This document shows, in pieces, positions 32,816-45,383 of a stretch of DNA of 64,000 nucleotides. The position numbers and the translations under genes were made by a program. Below the pieces are notes generated by a model, which had not been told where the DNA came from, ran no database searches, and saw nothing but the letters and a program-made list of their open reading frames with translations. Source of the DNA: Gibbula magus (Eukaryota; Mollusca; Gastropoda; Trochida; Trochidae); the NCBI GenBank assembly GCA_936450465.1, contig OW388291.1, positions 75,415,936-75,479,935 of the forward strand. The letters run 5' to 3'. Every line of letters begins with the position of its first letter. The stretch's first letter is position 1.

Positions 32816-33943
32816 AGTAATGTGATTTATTAAATAAACAAGCACTCCATATTAAACTGAAACATTATTTTTGTCATTATCATGTTATAAGCAATACTAG
32901 AAACAAATATGTATACATTGTAGATCCTTCTAAAATATCAAACACTAGCTGACACGCTGTCGGCTGAAACTGTTTGGGAGTATGAGCCATGAAAGCCAGC
33001 CTATCGACACCAGGTGTAATCCGTGTCGGAAGTGGGGTCGTGGTTTTCATGTCGGGTTTATTAATTTAATAATTGTAAACATGACACTGGCGCGTGAAGG
33101 TTAATTAGATTTCCCTCCCTCTTTTCGCCAATTAAGTAAAACTCCGTTTAAAACCCGACTGACTGATGGAGCATGGGGTGCCCAGCACCTGGTTTTCACG
33201 CGCTCTCTCATATTCTATAATGTCGGGCTGTTTTTTTCTGGTAATAATTCCAGCGTGAACTTTGTATATCATGAAAGATACATGAAACTATTTCCAGTTA
33301 AAATTATAACTTTTCTGTATATTTACTTTCCATATTTAGGCTACGACTGTCTGACTGTGAAGTTAAATATAAAGGTCAAGAATATGGCTTACTTTTAATA
33401 TCTGCAAAGGGATCTCAAGACGGACTTCTGGTAGCAAATTTAATCGACATAATGTGATTATGTGAATTGATCACTTTCTAACAACTTGACACCAGGTATA
33501 CGAGGAAAACTCCATTATGGCATTCAGCGAACTGCATGTTCAGTTAGAAGTATACATTAGAATACCAAAATATCGTTTTGCTCCTGCGAAAAGTGTTGTC
33601 GTGTTATTACATACAACCATCTCGTGATTTTATAGACAGATTAATACCCAAGGGAATAAAGAGTATAAAGCATGTTTTTACAACTAAAGTTACAGGATTT
33701 TCTGACAGCAAAATCATTTTCGGGTGTCGGCATCTACGTTATTTTTTATTATCCATAACTGCAGAATGTCACAATGACAAATATTAATAAATTAGTTAGT
33801 GTAGTTGATAATATCAACCCGTATCGATGATCTGAAATAGCGCCCCTTTCCGACATCACGGATTACATAGAGGGATGACTATATTGACGTAATATATGGA
33901 TTGCAATATGATAATGTACATATAAATCTAATGTAACATAATT
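32816..33943. other. Intergenic, nothing recognised
   Basis: Slightly GC-richer patch at 32940-33220 without coding signal; the rest is AT-rich unique sequence. Confidence 0.5.
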
Positions 33944-34157
33944 CAGGGCTCCGTTCCATAACAGCGAGCGCTTAAATTGCTCATTGATCGTTCAATGTAG
34001 CGCTCAAGTAGCGCTCTCTTGAACGACACAGTGCAAATTCCTCGAAGTTTGCTCGCCTTGCTACGTAGCGCTACATTGAGCAACCGCGTTCAAGAGAGGT
34101 TTAAAAGTAATCGCTAATTGAGCGATTACTTTGAAACCTCTCTTGAACACGGCCCTG
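33944..34157 (+). mobile_element. CAGGG-ended snapback element, copy A
   Basis: Begins CAGGGCTCCGTTCC and ends ACACGGCCCTG. One end is a ~60 base hairpin (GTTCAAGAGAGGTTT ... AAACCTCTCTTGAAC around TAATCGCT/AGCGATTA); the other holds repeated GCGCT / TAGCGCTC words that also pair. The same element lies inverted at 41031. Non-coding, MITE-like; termini resemble hAT but no 8 bp duplication is seen. Confidence 0.75.
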
Positions 34158-35468
34158 TAGTCAACTTTAGTTTTTAAGCAGACCATTGACTTTAGCACTG
34201 ATTCACCCGCCTCGTCAGCTGACACATGTGCACGGGGTGCCGCACGCTTTTCACAAGCTAATCGAGAGTTCTTCGGGGATGTTAGACAAATAATGATTAC
34301 TTCCGTTTCAGTTAAGTTGTCGAATAGATCAACATGTTCGTGTGATTTAAATGAAATGACACAGATTTCTATCATTATTCTAAATGTTTCATTTTTCACA
34401 GACCTAGCGGTAAAAGAAGAGATTATGTATATTCGAAATGTAACTCAAGTTAATTTATGTAAATTTCAAGTAACGTAATATCATGGTAAACCAAATTAAC
34501 ATGTTGGCTTTTTAAACACTTGTAAAGTAGACCCGCATTCAAACACCACTTGTGTCATTGTCAAGTTACCGCACTGGTTTAACGCGTGTGGATATATCGA
34601 AATTTGTGTAGACTTATTCTTTAACACATTTAGAGAGACAGTGAGTTACAGCAGGAGGTGAACAAACTTGCAAGTGTACGGACGAAATACACGTTACCTA
34701 CACAGACATAAACCTACACTTGTATTGCGTAATGGCCATTTCCTTTCCATACTGTTTCAGCGAACCCACCTCTGTTACTGTAAATGTAGTCCGTCATCTA
34801 GACCCTTAATGTCTTAAGAGCCGAGGCAAGTATACAACAAGAGCTCACACACATCTTAAAGGTTCCTTTTATAAAAATAATAAAAAATAAAATTTGGAAA
34901 TTTTACGCACAAAAATTCATGAAATTTTTATTGATTAAATGTTATAGTGCTGTAAATACAAATAACTTACAACCATCCTACACTTCCCCATGTGTAAAAT
35001 AGACTGTCCCATGTTGTTTTCAGCACGTGCATGTACATTTCATCGCCCCATCTTTCCCCAGCTTCTTCATGTGGAATATGAAGGCATACCTCACTGGGTG
35101 AACTGTACACGTGTTGTCAGACGCCCATCACCCACTGAACTCCACAGGTTTATCGCCTGCCTGACAGAACCGGTCGATTTTACACACTTACAACGGTTTT
35201 AGTGCTATGAAAGGATGTCCCCCGGCATAACTGCGGCATATTCTGTGGAGAATAAATTTACCCCAAATTCCATTAATGCATTTAGTAATGTCTCGGATTT
35301 GATCGTAGAATGACACATCATTTATTGATAGCCCTAATGGACGCAACTATGGGATTCCTCACGTGCTTGGTTCCCAGGGTGTGATCATTTTGAAATTTAA
35401 GTAATTGCGATGAAATTAGTTTGTCCCAATATTGTAGACTTTGTTGAAGTATTTGGTGTTAACTTCTA
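34158..35468. other. Intergenic, no supported gene
   Basis: A 70-codon plus-strand frame at 34990-35202 is GC-richer than its surroundings, and two acceptor-like sites lie upstream of or within it, but it resembles no family I recognise and has no partner exon. Confidence 0.45.
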
Positions 35469-35470
35469 TA

Positions 35471-36045
35471 CTCACGTGCAAAAGAAACGTCCCCATAACT
35501 TTGAAAGAGTATAAAATGGACAGTTGATGTCGTAGAAAGTAGATTTTGAATGTATTCGAGAGACAAATGATTTGTAGAGAAGCACTAATAATTGTATAAT
35601 AAGAGTATGGAACTTTTATTTTTATGTGTGTTCTAATACACATGGGGTGCTAAACACGCTCTTAATTCAAGATGTTTTTGGCCAAACTGTTTGGTATTTT
35701 AGTTTAAAAAATTACAAAAGTAGAAATTTAAATCAATGTAAGATGTCGACGACCTAAATAACTTTCGTGGATTTAAATTTATTAACGCATCAATAATGCA
35801 GGACGTAACAAAACAAGCTAAAATAACTTTTTGACGCTCCTATGTTGTCTAGTTAAGGATATTCTAAAACGACGATTTCTTAAAACGTGTTTTTTTCTCT
35901 GAAATAAGAACAGATAATGTTTTGAAAATTAATATTTAGTGTAGTTGGTCCGACATACATGATGTAACGCTGTTTCAGTCATATGTTTTGCTCATGGATG
36001 GAAATATCTTGTGTTATGTATGGAGACGTTTCTTTTGCACGTGAG
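35471..36045. mobile_element. TA-flanked Tc1/mariner-type TIR element, copy 1 (575 bp)
   Basis: TA at 35469-35470 and 36046-36047 flanks inverted termini containing CTCACGTGCAAAAGAAACG, about 21 bases and perfect over most of their length. No transposase frame survives; a second copy at 57759 shares the termini and interior stretches such as 'ttgaatgt-ttygagagrca' after the left end, so this is a family. TA duplication is the Tc1/mariner rule. Confidence 0.82.
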
Positions 36046-36047
36046 TA

Positions 36048-37828
36048 TATTTCATTACTGCTACTGTTGACAGCCAAACTGAATGTTCACTCAAGGGAAT
36101 GTTCTTTTAAGTGAAGTGTCCAGGTGACCGCTACAAGTCTAAACATGTCCAGCCCAAACGGTGTCACTCGTCGTCAAGTTTGATTCATGAAGATTGTGCT
36201 ACTATTGTCCTAAACTTGAGTTTGAATTAACCATCAGGACAGAACATATATCATCTTATAAAAATTTTAGATTCTCGTCCATCAAATGATGTTCATTTCT
36301 TTATATGTATGCTCATTTAAATATAATAAATACAGACTTGAAATTGAACACTGAAATACACAGCTAATTAGTCTCATTAACTCCTGTAAAACGGTAGCGC
36401 TCACAGCAAAGATGAACATATGTACAACGCTTTCAAAGAAACATCAGTATGCGAAAATCGCCTGGCGTATGCGCAATAAAGTAGACACAGGCAGAGCTAT
36501 CCAAAAACATAGCAATTAATAACATCGTCAAGTCCTTTGCCCATGTTGCATCGTTTACTAACAATAACACGTGACGTCACCTGCACGGGATATTCGTGCT
36601 AAAAGCATTGTCTAGTGCGCGCATACCGTGAACTGCCAATGGCACGAATTCCCCGTGATTTTTTTGTTCCAGTTCCCGTGTGCAATGATATATATGTTAA
36701 CATGCACAGTGCCCCGGCTAAGAGAACTGGCTCGGTAGGTGTCCCGCATATCTGTACCTAAAAATGTATGTACTAAAAGCAAAAGTAAAAAACATGTTGA
36801 TGCAGCTTTTAAATTATTTCTGGAAACAATTATTGGGTGAAACAGTATCTGACTGATTGATCAATGATGTCTTTGCTAAGTGATATACACAGACGAATGG
36901 CATTTGTTTTGCAGTACACTGGAGTTTTTTCTGCATAGTTTCTTGTGGAGTTTTTTTTGCATCGCAGAACACATAAACCTTAGTCAGAAGTGTACCAGTT
37001 TAAGCATATATAATGGACTCAAAATGGACTGTGCAATTAAAATAAAGGTTTGACACGACTTTAAAATATTGTTTGAAAGTATTGCTGAAATTTGATTAAA
37101 CGTTTGAATTAAGAAAAAAATGTCGTCATCAGGATTTGGAATTTAAAAAAAGTCTTAGCCAAGCCAGATTTAGCCAATAAAACTACAACAGTGTTGAATC
37201 AAAATTTGAAATGTGAATCCTCACTTGAAATTAATGCTTTGTTCGAAAAAACCATATACATCAGGTATATTTAAAAAGCCAAAAGTTAAGTTTGAAAGTG
37301 TGAGACATTTTAGTACTTTTGCTCCTGCACCTACAAGTTACGTACATTAACTTCCGATTTCCTTGACACGTACAACCTCTAACATTTTGTTTAATCTTTC
37401 ATCACGTGAAATCATAAATCATTTATGAAAGATGACATAAATGATGAATATTTGGGTGACATTTATTCAGTACACCTCATAAAATGTCAAAGGTGAAGAA
37501 AGTCCAACAAGTGTTAATGTGTACTTTCTATGGGACACCTGTTTATGGTGTATATTTCTCGTTTATTTCAAAATAAAACACGTCACTCATCACTGCGAAG
37601 TGAAGTGAAAGACGTCTCGACTTCAACAGAGCACCTGTCACGAACGCTTTGCTCTTCTCCGGATTTCCCGTGCAGCACGTGCACACTTTGTACGCGTTCT
37701 CTTTAGAATGTAACTTGAAAATGCAGATGGGGTGTTTTTAAAGTGAGCCATTGTATTTTATATTTCTGGACATAATTTGTTGAAAACAAAAATATGATTT
37801 ACATCATTCTCTTCCCGCGAGGTTACTC
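36048..37828. other. Intergenic, nothing recognised
   Basis: AT-rich unique sequence without an open frame above about 60 codons and without repeats I can support. Confidence 0.5.
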
Positions 37829-38340
37829 CCTTCAGATTTCCGATTGTAACCTCTGTTCTATTTGGGCTAAATTCTTGGCTAGAAATAGTGAATTCTGATT
37901 AGTTGTATTGGTAGTTATTTGTGATTTCAGCGACGCCGTTGGAAAGGTGCGATTTGCCAATGATACGTCATAAATGCTTTAAACCTTGAAATAAACGTTT
38001 TCTTGTTTAATGTGTTTTCCTCGATGTATGTTATTTGAATTTCAACATTTGAACGTAAACGTGCTGCTAAATAAATAATGTCAAAGCAGAAAAAATTTGA
38101 AAACATTTAATTTGTAGTATTTATATCAATTATATTCAAAGAACATTTGCTAATTAGACAGACCCTTTACACTCAAAGGCTAATATCTTTGAATATCTCG
38201 ATCGATGTAGTCAACGTAAGACGAGATTTCATTGGATAAAAAGCAGGGATATGATACCCTTTCTCGCCGCTAGGGTATTTTAGTAGAAACGAGAAATATG
38301 AACCAAACAGAACAGAGGTTACGATAAAAAATCCTGAAGG
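37829..38340. mobile_element. ~512 bp TIR element (AACCTCTGTTC termini)
   Basis: Left arm CCTTCAGATTT...ATTGTAACCTCTGTTCTATTTGG is matched by the inverse at 38304-38340, with 21 of 23 positions identical in the inner block and a weaker match outside it. The target duplication is not readable. No coding capacity. Confidence 0.6.
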
Positions 38341-39102
38341 AAGAAATCTCTGAGGTCAGGATTACGTCGTGTGTTAGCTGGGAAGAAGTATAATGTTCAA
38401 GATAGTAACATGTATATGTTTGGGTGTCATGGTTTCAAACACCACAGCTAAACTGATATGTAGACATTTGATAAATGAATGATGTTGTCGATATAATTAC
38501 CTTGGACTTACAGTTACTGACGCGCCTTTACCGTAGGACGTCATAAAACAAGCCAAACAAGCCCGTTGGTACCCGTCTCCATTGTTCCTTACATGTGGTT
38601 TGCTGAGTTTGGATGAGACAAATGAGGGAAACAGTCAAATTCAGTTCTCCATTATTAAGCAGTTGTTTCACGCAAGATGCCATTTGCAATCGAGCTAAGG
38701 GAAACAACTTCACTAGGCTTGTCAAACTGAGTTCGAATTTCTTATTGTAACGTTCACTATTTATCAATTCTAACATTGTGATATTACCAATAGTTCGGCC
38801 CCGCAATAACTATGACAAGAACTGGCACTAATTAGGAACTGTTTTGACTGGGTTAACCATGCCAGTCATCACTCACATGTATTTATCCTTACAGTTGAAG
38901 TTACATTTTATCACAATAAGCATACAGATTGACATTGTATGATAAAGAGTTTATCATCCTCGAGTGTTTCTTAATATCCCGCATTAGAAATAAACACTAG
39001 TTCTCAAAATAAATAAAATCCTAATGCAGAAAACTGACAGTCCAAACACAAGAGCATGATAGCCTTTACACAGTGCATATTAAATAATTTATGTCTACAA
39101 CA
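38341..39102. other. Intergenic, nothing recognised
   Basis: A 92-codon minus-strand frame at 38528-38806 has no domain resemblance and an unremarkable composition. Confidence 0.45.
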
Positions 39103-39106
39103 TTAA

Positions 39107-39527
39107 CCGCGCTGTAGCACGTTTTTGGCAAAGTTTGTTTTCTCAAATTTTCCATTTCTTATTAAAGTTTATACAATATATTGTTACGTTAGAGGGTAAC
39201 TCTTCAGTGTGAGAGGTAGATTTGTAGGTCAGAATTTGAGAGTTCTGACAGCAAGATGAATGACCATTCCATCATTCATGGTGCCATAATTAAAGTTTTA
39301 CTCCGAGTGTTTAGGTATCTCTACATCAGTCAAATCACTTGAACTATCATCGGGCGGCTTTTTAATGTGAACACATTAAAATGGACTCGCATGATTTAAC
39401 CGAACCATGTACATTCGTTTTAGAACTCTCTTTATTGTTTGAGGAGTATTATCTAGCCATTGGTAACGCATATTTACCTTTTCGTGAGATCACTTTAATT
39501 CAGTTAAAACGGCGTGCTACAGCGCCT
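39107..39527 (+). mobile_element. TTAA-flanked TIR element, copy 3 (421 bp)
   Basis: TTAA at 39103-39106 and 39528-39531; termini CCGCGCTGTAGCACG and CGTGCTACAGCGCCT. It aligns with the 27466 copy over nearly its whole length and shows the empty site of the nested 158 bp insert (GACAGCAAGATGAATGACC near 39249). Confidence 0.82.
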
Positions 39528-39531
39528 TTAA

Positions 39532-41030
39532 TATATAATTGAAGCTTTGCAGAGATTTCCCATTGTACACTGTAAATGTGGGGAAGAAGAAAAATCACCA
39601 ATAATTATTTAAGCTACACAAATGGAAATTACTTTAAACCATGTTTATTTGTGGTGATTCCGTGGGTGACTCGTCTAAAGTTCCAAATTGTGTCACTGTG
39701 CAAACTATACATGGATGAGCTGTGCAATGAATATCCATGTTTGTTAGCCACGACCCCTCGTTTACAAATGTATGTCATAAAGTTAAAGTATATAATAATC
39801 GCTTCTATGAAGAACTTCTCCGACATTATTCAACCACATGTAACGTCCCAGTAATGTCAGCTGAAGTTAATTAATTGTTGTATTTTCCTGAGATATTTAC
39901 AACTACTAATAACTTCACGACAGGACACAAGGACGCCGTTCGTCTCTGATAAATAGAACAAAGCAAGAACTAACTTACTTCTGTCTTTATTATCAGCTTT
40001 GAAGTCGACACTTTTATATCTTTTGAAAATAGCTCATACAAGATTTATTATTGTCGTAACAGACACCTGTAACATTTTTAAGCAACGTAAGCAAAATATG
40101 TTGTTCTCCCTGTTTTTGCTAATTAGTAATAATGATATGTTTCGTAATTGGGAGTAATTTGGACCTGCTGTTCGAACATAAAGGTGGGATATTTACAGTA
40201 ATAAGACGTGTCTGATGAGAAACTGACCTAGATCTATCTTGATTAAAGGAGTAGTTTGAACAAACGAATGTCATTAGTGACTCACTTCATCTTAAAAAGG
40301 ATAAATAAAAAAAAGTAATTGTTATTTCAATATGCGAAATAAAACTGTTGCAGCCTAGAAATTATTAAAACATGCTCTCAAAATATTCTCTTATACCCAG
40401 AGCAAGAATGTAAATAGATCTTTTAAATATCAACTAAACACTTTTCGGTTTTCAATAAAAGATTTTATGTTTTTTGTAATTAACGTTTTATTACAGAGAA
40501 GCCTGTTACATGAAAGGACTCCGGTCCAGGGAGCAGGAGTCCTATTAAATAAAAGAAATAAATACAAGATATTTTGAATAGATGAAGGCTTGACGTAACA
40601 TGTCTGAATTTGACCAATAACTTTTTTTATGTGTATAAACGATGAGAAACCTAAAGTATGGTGTACTAAAAAGAGTTGTCTATTCTGCATATAAAACTTT
40701 ACCAATACCTGTCTACATAGACATTAAAACAACATAAAATACGTTATATTAGGGCCTCGTTATAACTGACAATGGTCAAAATCCCCAAATTTACACCAAA
40801 ACAGATTGAACGTTCCCATGCCACTTTCACTTTTCGCATAACGTTTACAGTGAAGACCTGGATATATTTATATATTTTTCCAAAAGATTCAGATTCACAC
40901 CTAGTGATTCAATCAATACCATTGCTGTCTTGATCCCAACACTAATTGCAACGTGAGCACATTCTGCTCGTATAGAACAGTCGGAAGGAAATAGGAAACT
41001 ACGTACATTTACATATACAGGTTAACACTC
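39532..41030. other. Intergenic, nothing recognised
   Basis: Overlapping short open frames on both strands at 39576-39854 and a minus-strand frame at 40430-40705; none has recognisable motifs. Confidence 0.5.
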
Positions 41031-41252
41031 CAGGGACGTGTTCAAGAGAGGTTTCAAAGTAATCGCTCAATTAACGATTACTTTTAAACCTCTCTTGAAC
41101 GCGATTGCTCAATGTAGCGGTACGTAGCAAAGCGAGCGAACTTTGAGGTTTTGCACCGTGTCGTTCAGGAGAGAATGAGCGCTACTTGAGCGCTACATTG
41201 AGCAATCAATGAGCGATTATAAGCGCTCGCCGTTATGGAACGGAACCCAGGT
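41031..41252 (-). mobile_element. CAGGG-ended snapback element, copy B
   Basis: Inverted copy of the element at 33944, beginning CAGGGACGTGTTCAAGAG and ending near GGAACGGAACCCAGG. The terminal hairpin and the GCGCT-word cluster are both kept. The right terminus has decayed (CCCAGG instead of CCCTG). Confidence 0.75.
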
Positions 41253-42639
41253 ATCAATACCAGATCAAGGCTTCCTTCAACAAACACTACTTTGACCAGA
41301 TCACTTAGATAACCTTGTGTTGGTGAAGATTGGAATTTACAGTCAAAATCATTGAGATAGTTTTGTGAAAAGGAACTCTAGTACCATATTGTTTTTATGT
41401 CAGAATAATATGTAATACTGAGGTCTATAATCGTGAACATTCTCTCTTCCGTTAGCCTGACTTTTGAAATATAGAGAATACTTTTCTTCAAGTTATGTAT
41501 TTTGTATAGACACTTAAATCACTTTAGACACGGGAAGTGTGTAAACCGCGGTTATTAGATTTTCAGTATGGTAATTAATCATTTATCTTCCAGAGGCTAT
41601 TATCAACACTGATAGCTTTTCCGGTATACGACAGATGCAACCGGATGTATGAGCAGATAACTCTGTACTAAGTTGACCATCACTAAGATAATGAATCATA
41701 TCCTGGGTAGGACTTGTCACGGATAACATAACCTCTGATAAAAGGGTAATTAGATATGATATTAATGCGTCGTTGTGAAGTTATAACGTAAACAAATGCT
41801 AGACTAGGCTCTGAAATGCTAATTTCTGTCAGTTCTGATTTCTGTTATCATCTGAGATTCAACTACGCAACGAGTGAATAAAGAAGTTGATTATATGTAT
41901 ATTATTTAATTATATAAAGTAAACAGGTAAACATTAGTGTTAGGTTGTTTTATTTTAAATAGATATAATGAATTAGATTAATTTAAAAAATGAATCACGC
42001 ACACGTTCATATTCTCCTAGGATACCTCACGATTCACAAAATTAAAAGTTCGAAAAGTTATTTTAAAAAAGTACTTTGCGGGGCAACAAGGTTCATAATC
42101 AGGTCACACATATACAATTTCATGTCATTTTTTGTCCCGGTTGTATGTTCATTGTAATATAAGTATCAATCATTTTCCTCAAGGATATCGATCACTTGGA
42201 ACTGTCAAAACAAACACGGGTAAACATGTCAGGGATGATTTCAAACTAATTAGACAAATTCTCCTGTACCAGAGATCGCCATGTTGCAAGCAGCTGTTTG
42301 AGCTTCCGGTTAGAAGTCAATCACTTCTCGTGAGTTCTCGCAATATCTCGCATACCGAACATCCTTGACCTTGGTCATCAGAGCTACTTCCCTTTTTATT
42401 GTTCCTGGCCAGTTATTGGATACGTCACTGGTATAATTGGCTTCAGGTCGAAGCTACCATTACCGACACAAAAAGATAATATATAAAAGACAAAAAGTTA
42501 CGGTGTTTTATTTGATTAACGTTTAGATCTAAAGGTATACTCATACATGTTCGGTCTGGCATTGAAAAATAAATAACAAACGAGGTATACCATATACTGG
42601 GACAATGTATGTTTTTGGAAACACAATTCAAGGGAACAT
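41253..42639. other. Intergenic, no supported gene
   Basis: Unique sequence; the 78-codon frame at 42132-42368 shows no recognised domain. Confidence 0.5.
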
Positions 42640-43330
42640 TCATGTTCATGTTAAAGATCCCGTGAAATGCATTTTTCTCAAGAATGGTTGATTATTACCT
42701 CTACGTATATTGTATATCGGAATCAGTTGAGCATAAAATCGAGACAATATACACTTGTAATTGATTATTAAGACGATTTTAATTTACCCATTTTAACAAT
42801 ATCGCGATTACCGCCGCGAAACGTTTTGAAAAGAATCATTGAGGCTTGACTGATTAACCACTCCGCTCCGTTGAGTCTCATTAATTAATTAATGATGATT
42901 ATCACTGCCACAAGATGAATTTATGAGGTGTGTTAAATCACCAAACAAAGTTATGCAATAATTATGTAATTGTCATCTGTGGAATTACCTAGTTGGATAT
43001 CTAAACATTCGATATATGGAAAATTTAAGTTGTTTGATTGAAGATTTGTTAGTGAAATTAACAATCAAAATGTTGCGAAATTACGTTGAATTATGACTAT
43101 CGCCGATAATTAGATTACTCCAGTGACGTCACAGAAGTCATCGCTTCAGGGGTCACATCCCCGCAGACTTTCATTCTGGTCGTCGGGGCTAACTTAGGCG
43201 GTTTTTAAAAGCCGTATATAACTAATTTATGGACCGATTTAAAAATTTTAAAATCTAGCAATTGACAAATTGACATCCCATTCTAATCAATCCGATTTTG
43301 ACCACATGTCATTGCATCTATCCTTTAAGA
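42640..43330 (+). repeat. Duplicated ~650 bp segment, copy 1
   Basis: Co-linear with 49400-50040. Best-kept blocks: 'gagcataaaatcgagacaatatacacttg', 'cattaattaattaatgat', 'tagttggatatctaaacattcgatatatgg', 'tatgactatcgccgataa', and a GC-rich block around 'cagtgacgtcacag ... gtcgtcggggctaa'. Non-coding in all frames. Contains a palindromic CRE-type TGACGTCA. Either a dispersed repeat or a duplicated conserved non-coding element. Confidence 0.8.
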
Positions 43331-44589
43331 AGACATGATACTTACACAATCCATTTGACATAATTTACCGAGGGTAATATTTTGATGACTTGATATTTGA
43401 CAACTCTTTTCTCAGATGTTTCAAAGGATCAGTTAGCGACATGCATGCACATGTATATAATAATGTATTTCTGTTATAACGTGCCTAGTTCACAAAGTAA
43501 AACAATGGTTAAATTATATGTAGGACTTATTGCACAGGTTGTTTAATATTTAATATTTAATATTTAATAACTGTTTTAAGCTTTAGCATTTTCCTTATTA
43601 CAAAAATTATAAGGTTTAGTTGTAGTAATAAGCTAATATATGTAACACCAATTAGGCTGAACATTTAAAATAGAGAACTCAAAATGTTGACAGGTGAAAT
43701 AATTTCAGTTAAGAATAGTTTTCTAAGTATTTAAGATAATTAGAAATATTAAATGATATAAATAGGACAGAATGCATTTACCGTATATTTAAGACAAATG
43801 AGGTAAATAGTTACACATTTTTATCAGAATGTTCAAACTATTTTTCGCTTCAATTCCTAGAGGTACTGCACGTTATAGCTCTATAACGTGAAACCTCTTT
43901 GAAAACTAATAGAAAATTTGCCGACGCGTGTATAGGGGACAAGGCGTTCAGTTTCTCGTTAGCAGTTTTAGTAGGAAGTATGGAAGAAGATAGATATGAA
44001 AATAACAACTCGGTGTGGTGATGACGTAAATGAGCTATATTTTCTTCATTCTGTAAAGGTTAAACGAAACACTGACACAACTCAACATCACATGAAGTCA
44101 AATTAGTTTTTACATTTTTAAATACATTTTGCCTAATTAACTGTTTTTAAACTTTAAAGCATCTATTTAACGGATAAATACTTCTTTACTATTCCACCAC
44201 GCTGTCAAGCGTAGTTTGTAATTACACTTTGAAAAGTATGAAAATTGGCTTTTAATTTTCGTTTTACGAGTGCCATGCCTCATTTACGTTATAAAGTAAA
44301 CGCATCTGTTTGTTTACATTTCACCATGTTCCTTTCTGACAGATGCGTTCCAGGCCATCTGTCATAACTTGCCCACCTTATGATAAGTGAAGAGTACATG
44401 TTTGTTTCTTGTTTTAACGCTGCGATATAGTGACTGTCGACACAATATTTATGTAACGCAGTGCAAATTAAAGGAGAAAATGTGAAACCATGGTTTACTC
44501 ATTCTTGGGGAGTTTTCTATAAGAATATTTACTCCTAAAACAAAGTAACTAATATTTAGCGTTGAATATCCAAAATCTGTCTAATATAA
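43331..44589. other. Intergenic; one short perfect hairpin
   Basis: No gene. At 43869-43890, CACGTTATAG and CTATAACGTG form a 10 bp perfect stem with a 2-base centre, flanked by GAGGT/ACCTC that also pairs. Otherwise AT-rich unique sequence. Confidence 0.55.
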
Positions 44590-44725
44590 TATATCATATA
44601 TTTCTTTCTAACGTTTTATCTATCTATCTTTCTATCTTACTTTCTGTCTTTCTATCTATCTATCTTTCTTTCTAACTTTTCTATCTGTCTATCTTTCTAT
44701 ATTTCTATTTATATATCTCTCTTTT
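44590..44725 (+). repeat. Pyrimidine-rich TCTA/TTTC microsatellite
   Basis: About 130 bases of interspersed TCTA, TTTC and TGTC words (mostly pyrimidine on the + strand). Confidence 0.85.
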
Positions 44726-45383
44726 CACCTAGTATATATAATATTATATACTAGAATGAAAGTTATAACTAAAAGAGCATGTTTCCACATTTCCAAATTG
44801 TCATAACTTTATAACTATCTTTCTCTAACATTAAACTTTACTTTAAAATTATACTCAATGAGAAATCTATCTATTTGTTATATATATATAATCTCAACGT
44901 TAATTGATCTATCTTTAAAAAACTAGTATCAAGGCAGTGCTTTTATGAAGGTATACACACACATACATACGGTCTCGAGCTATTATATGGTGTATTATAC
45001 AAGAAACAACAGATTGCAAGCACATCAAACATTTCCAAAGTTGAAATAATGTTATATGTTTTTATATTCATATTCGTGCCAATCTATGAAACACTGTAAA
45101 TAAAATTATTTATTTATGCCATTGATATAATCACCATAACATATGTGTGTGATCCTTTATACCCTTTGAATACACCAGAAACAACAGTTTGCCATGTAAA
45201 AACATTTAAATATGTCCTAAATTTTACTCTTGAGAACAAATACAGATATCTCACATCTCTTATCACTATTTATGATGAAATTAAGACATACATTTCATTT
45301 CGTGACACTGTGAGGGAATATACTCAACACAGTACTATCATCTATTGTATAACTATCAATGATAAACTATTTATTTTATGTCG
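44726..45383. other. Intergenic, nothing recognised
   Basis: AT-rich. The 90-codon frame 45145-45417 runs into the first minisatellite unit and stops there; it has no recognisable motif. Confidence 0.5.

Noticed and set aside
34990..35202. 70-codon GC-richer frame
   Set aside because: Acceptor-like sites nearby but no recognised domain and no partner exon.
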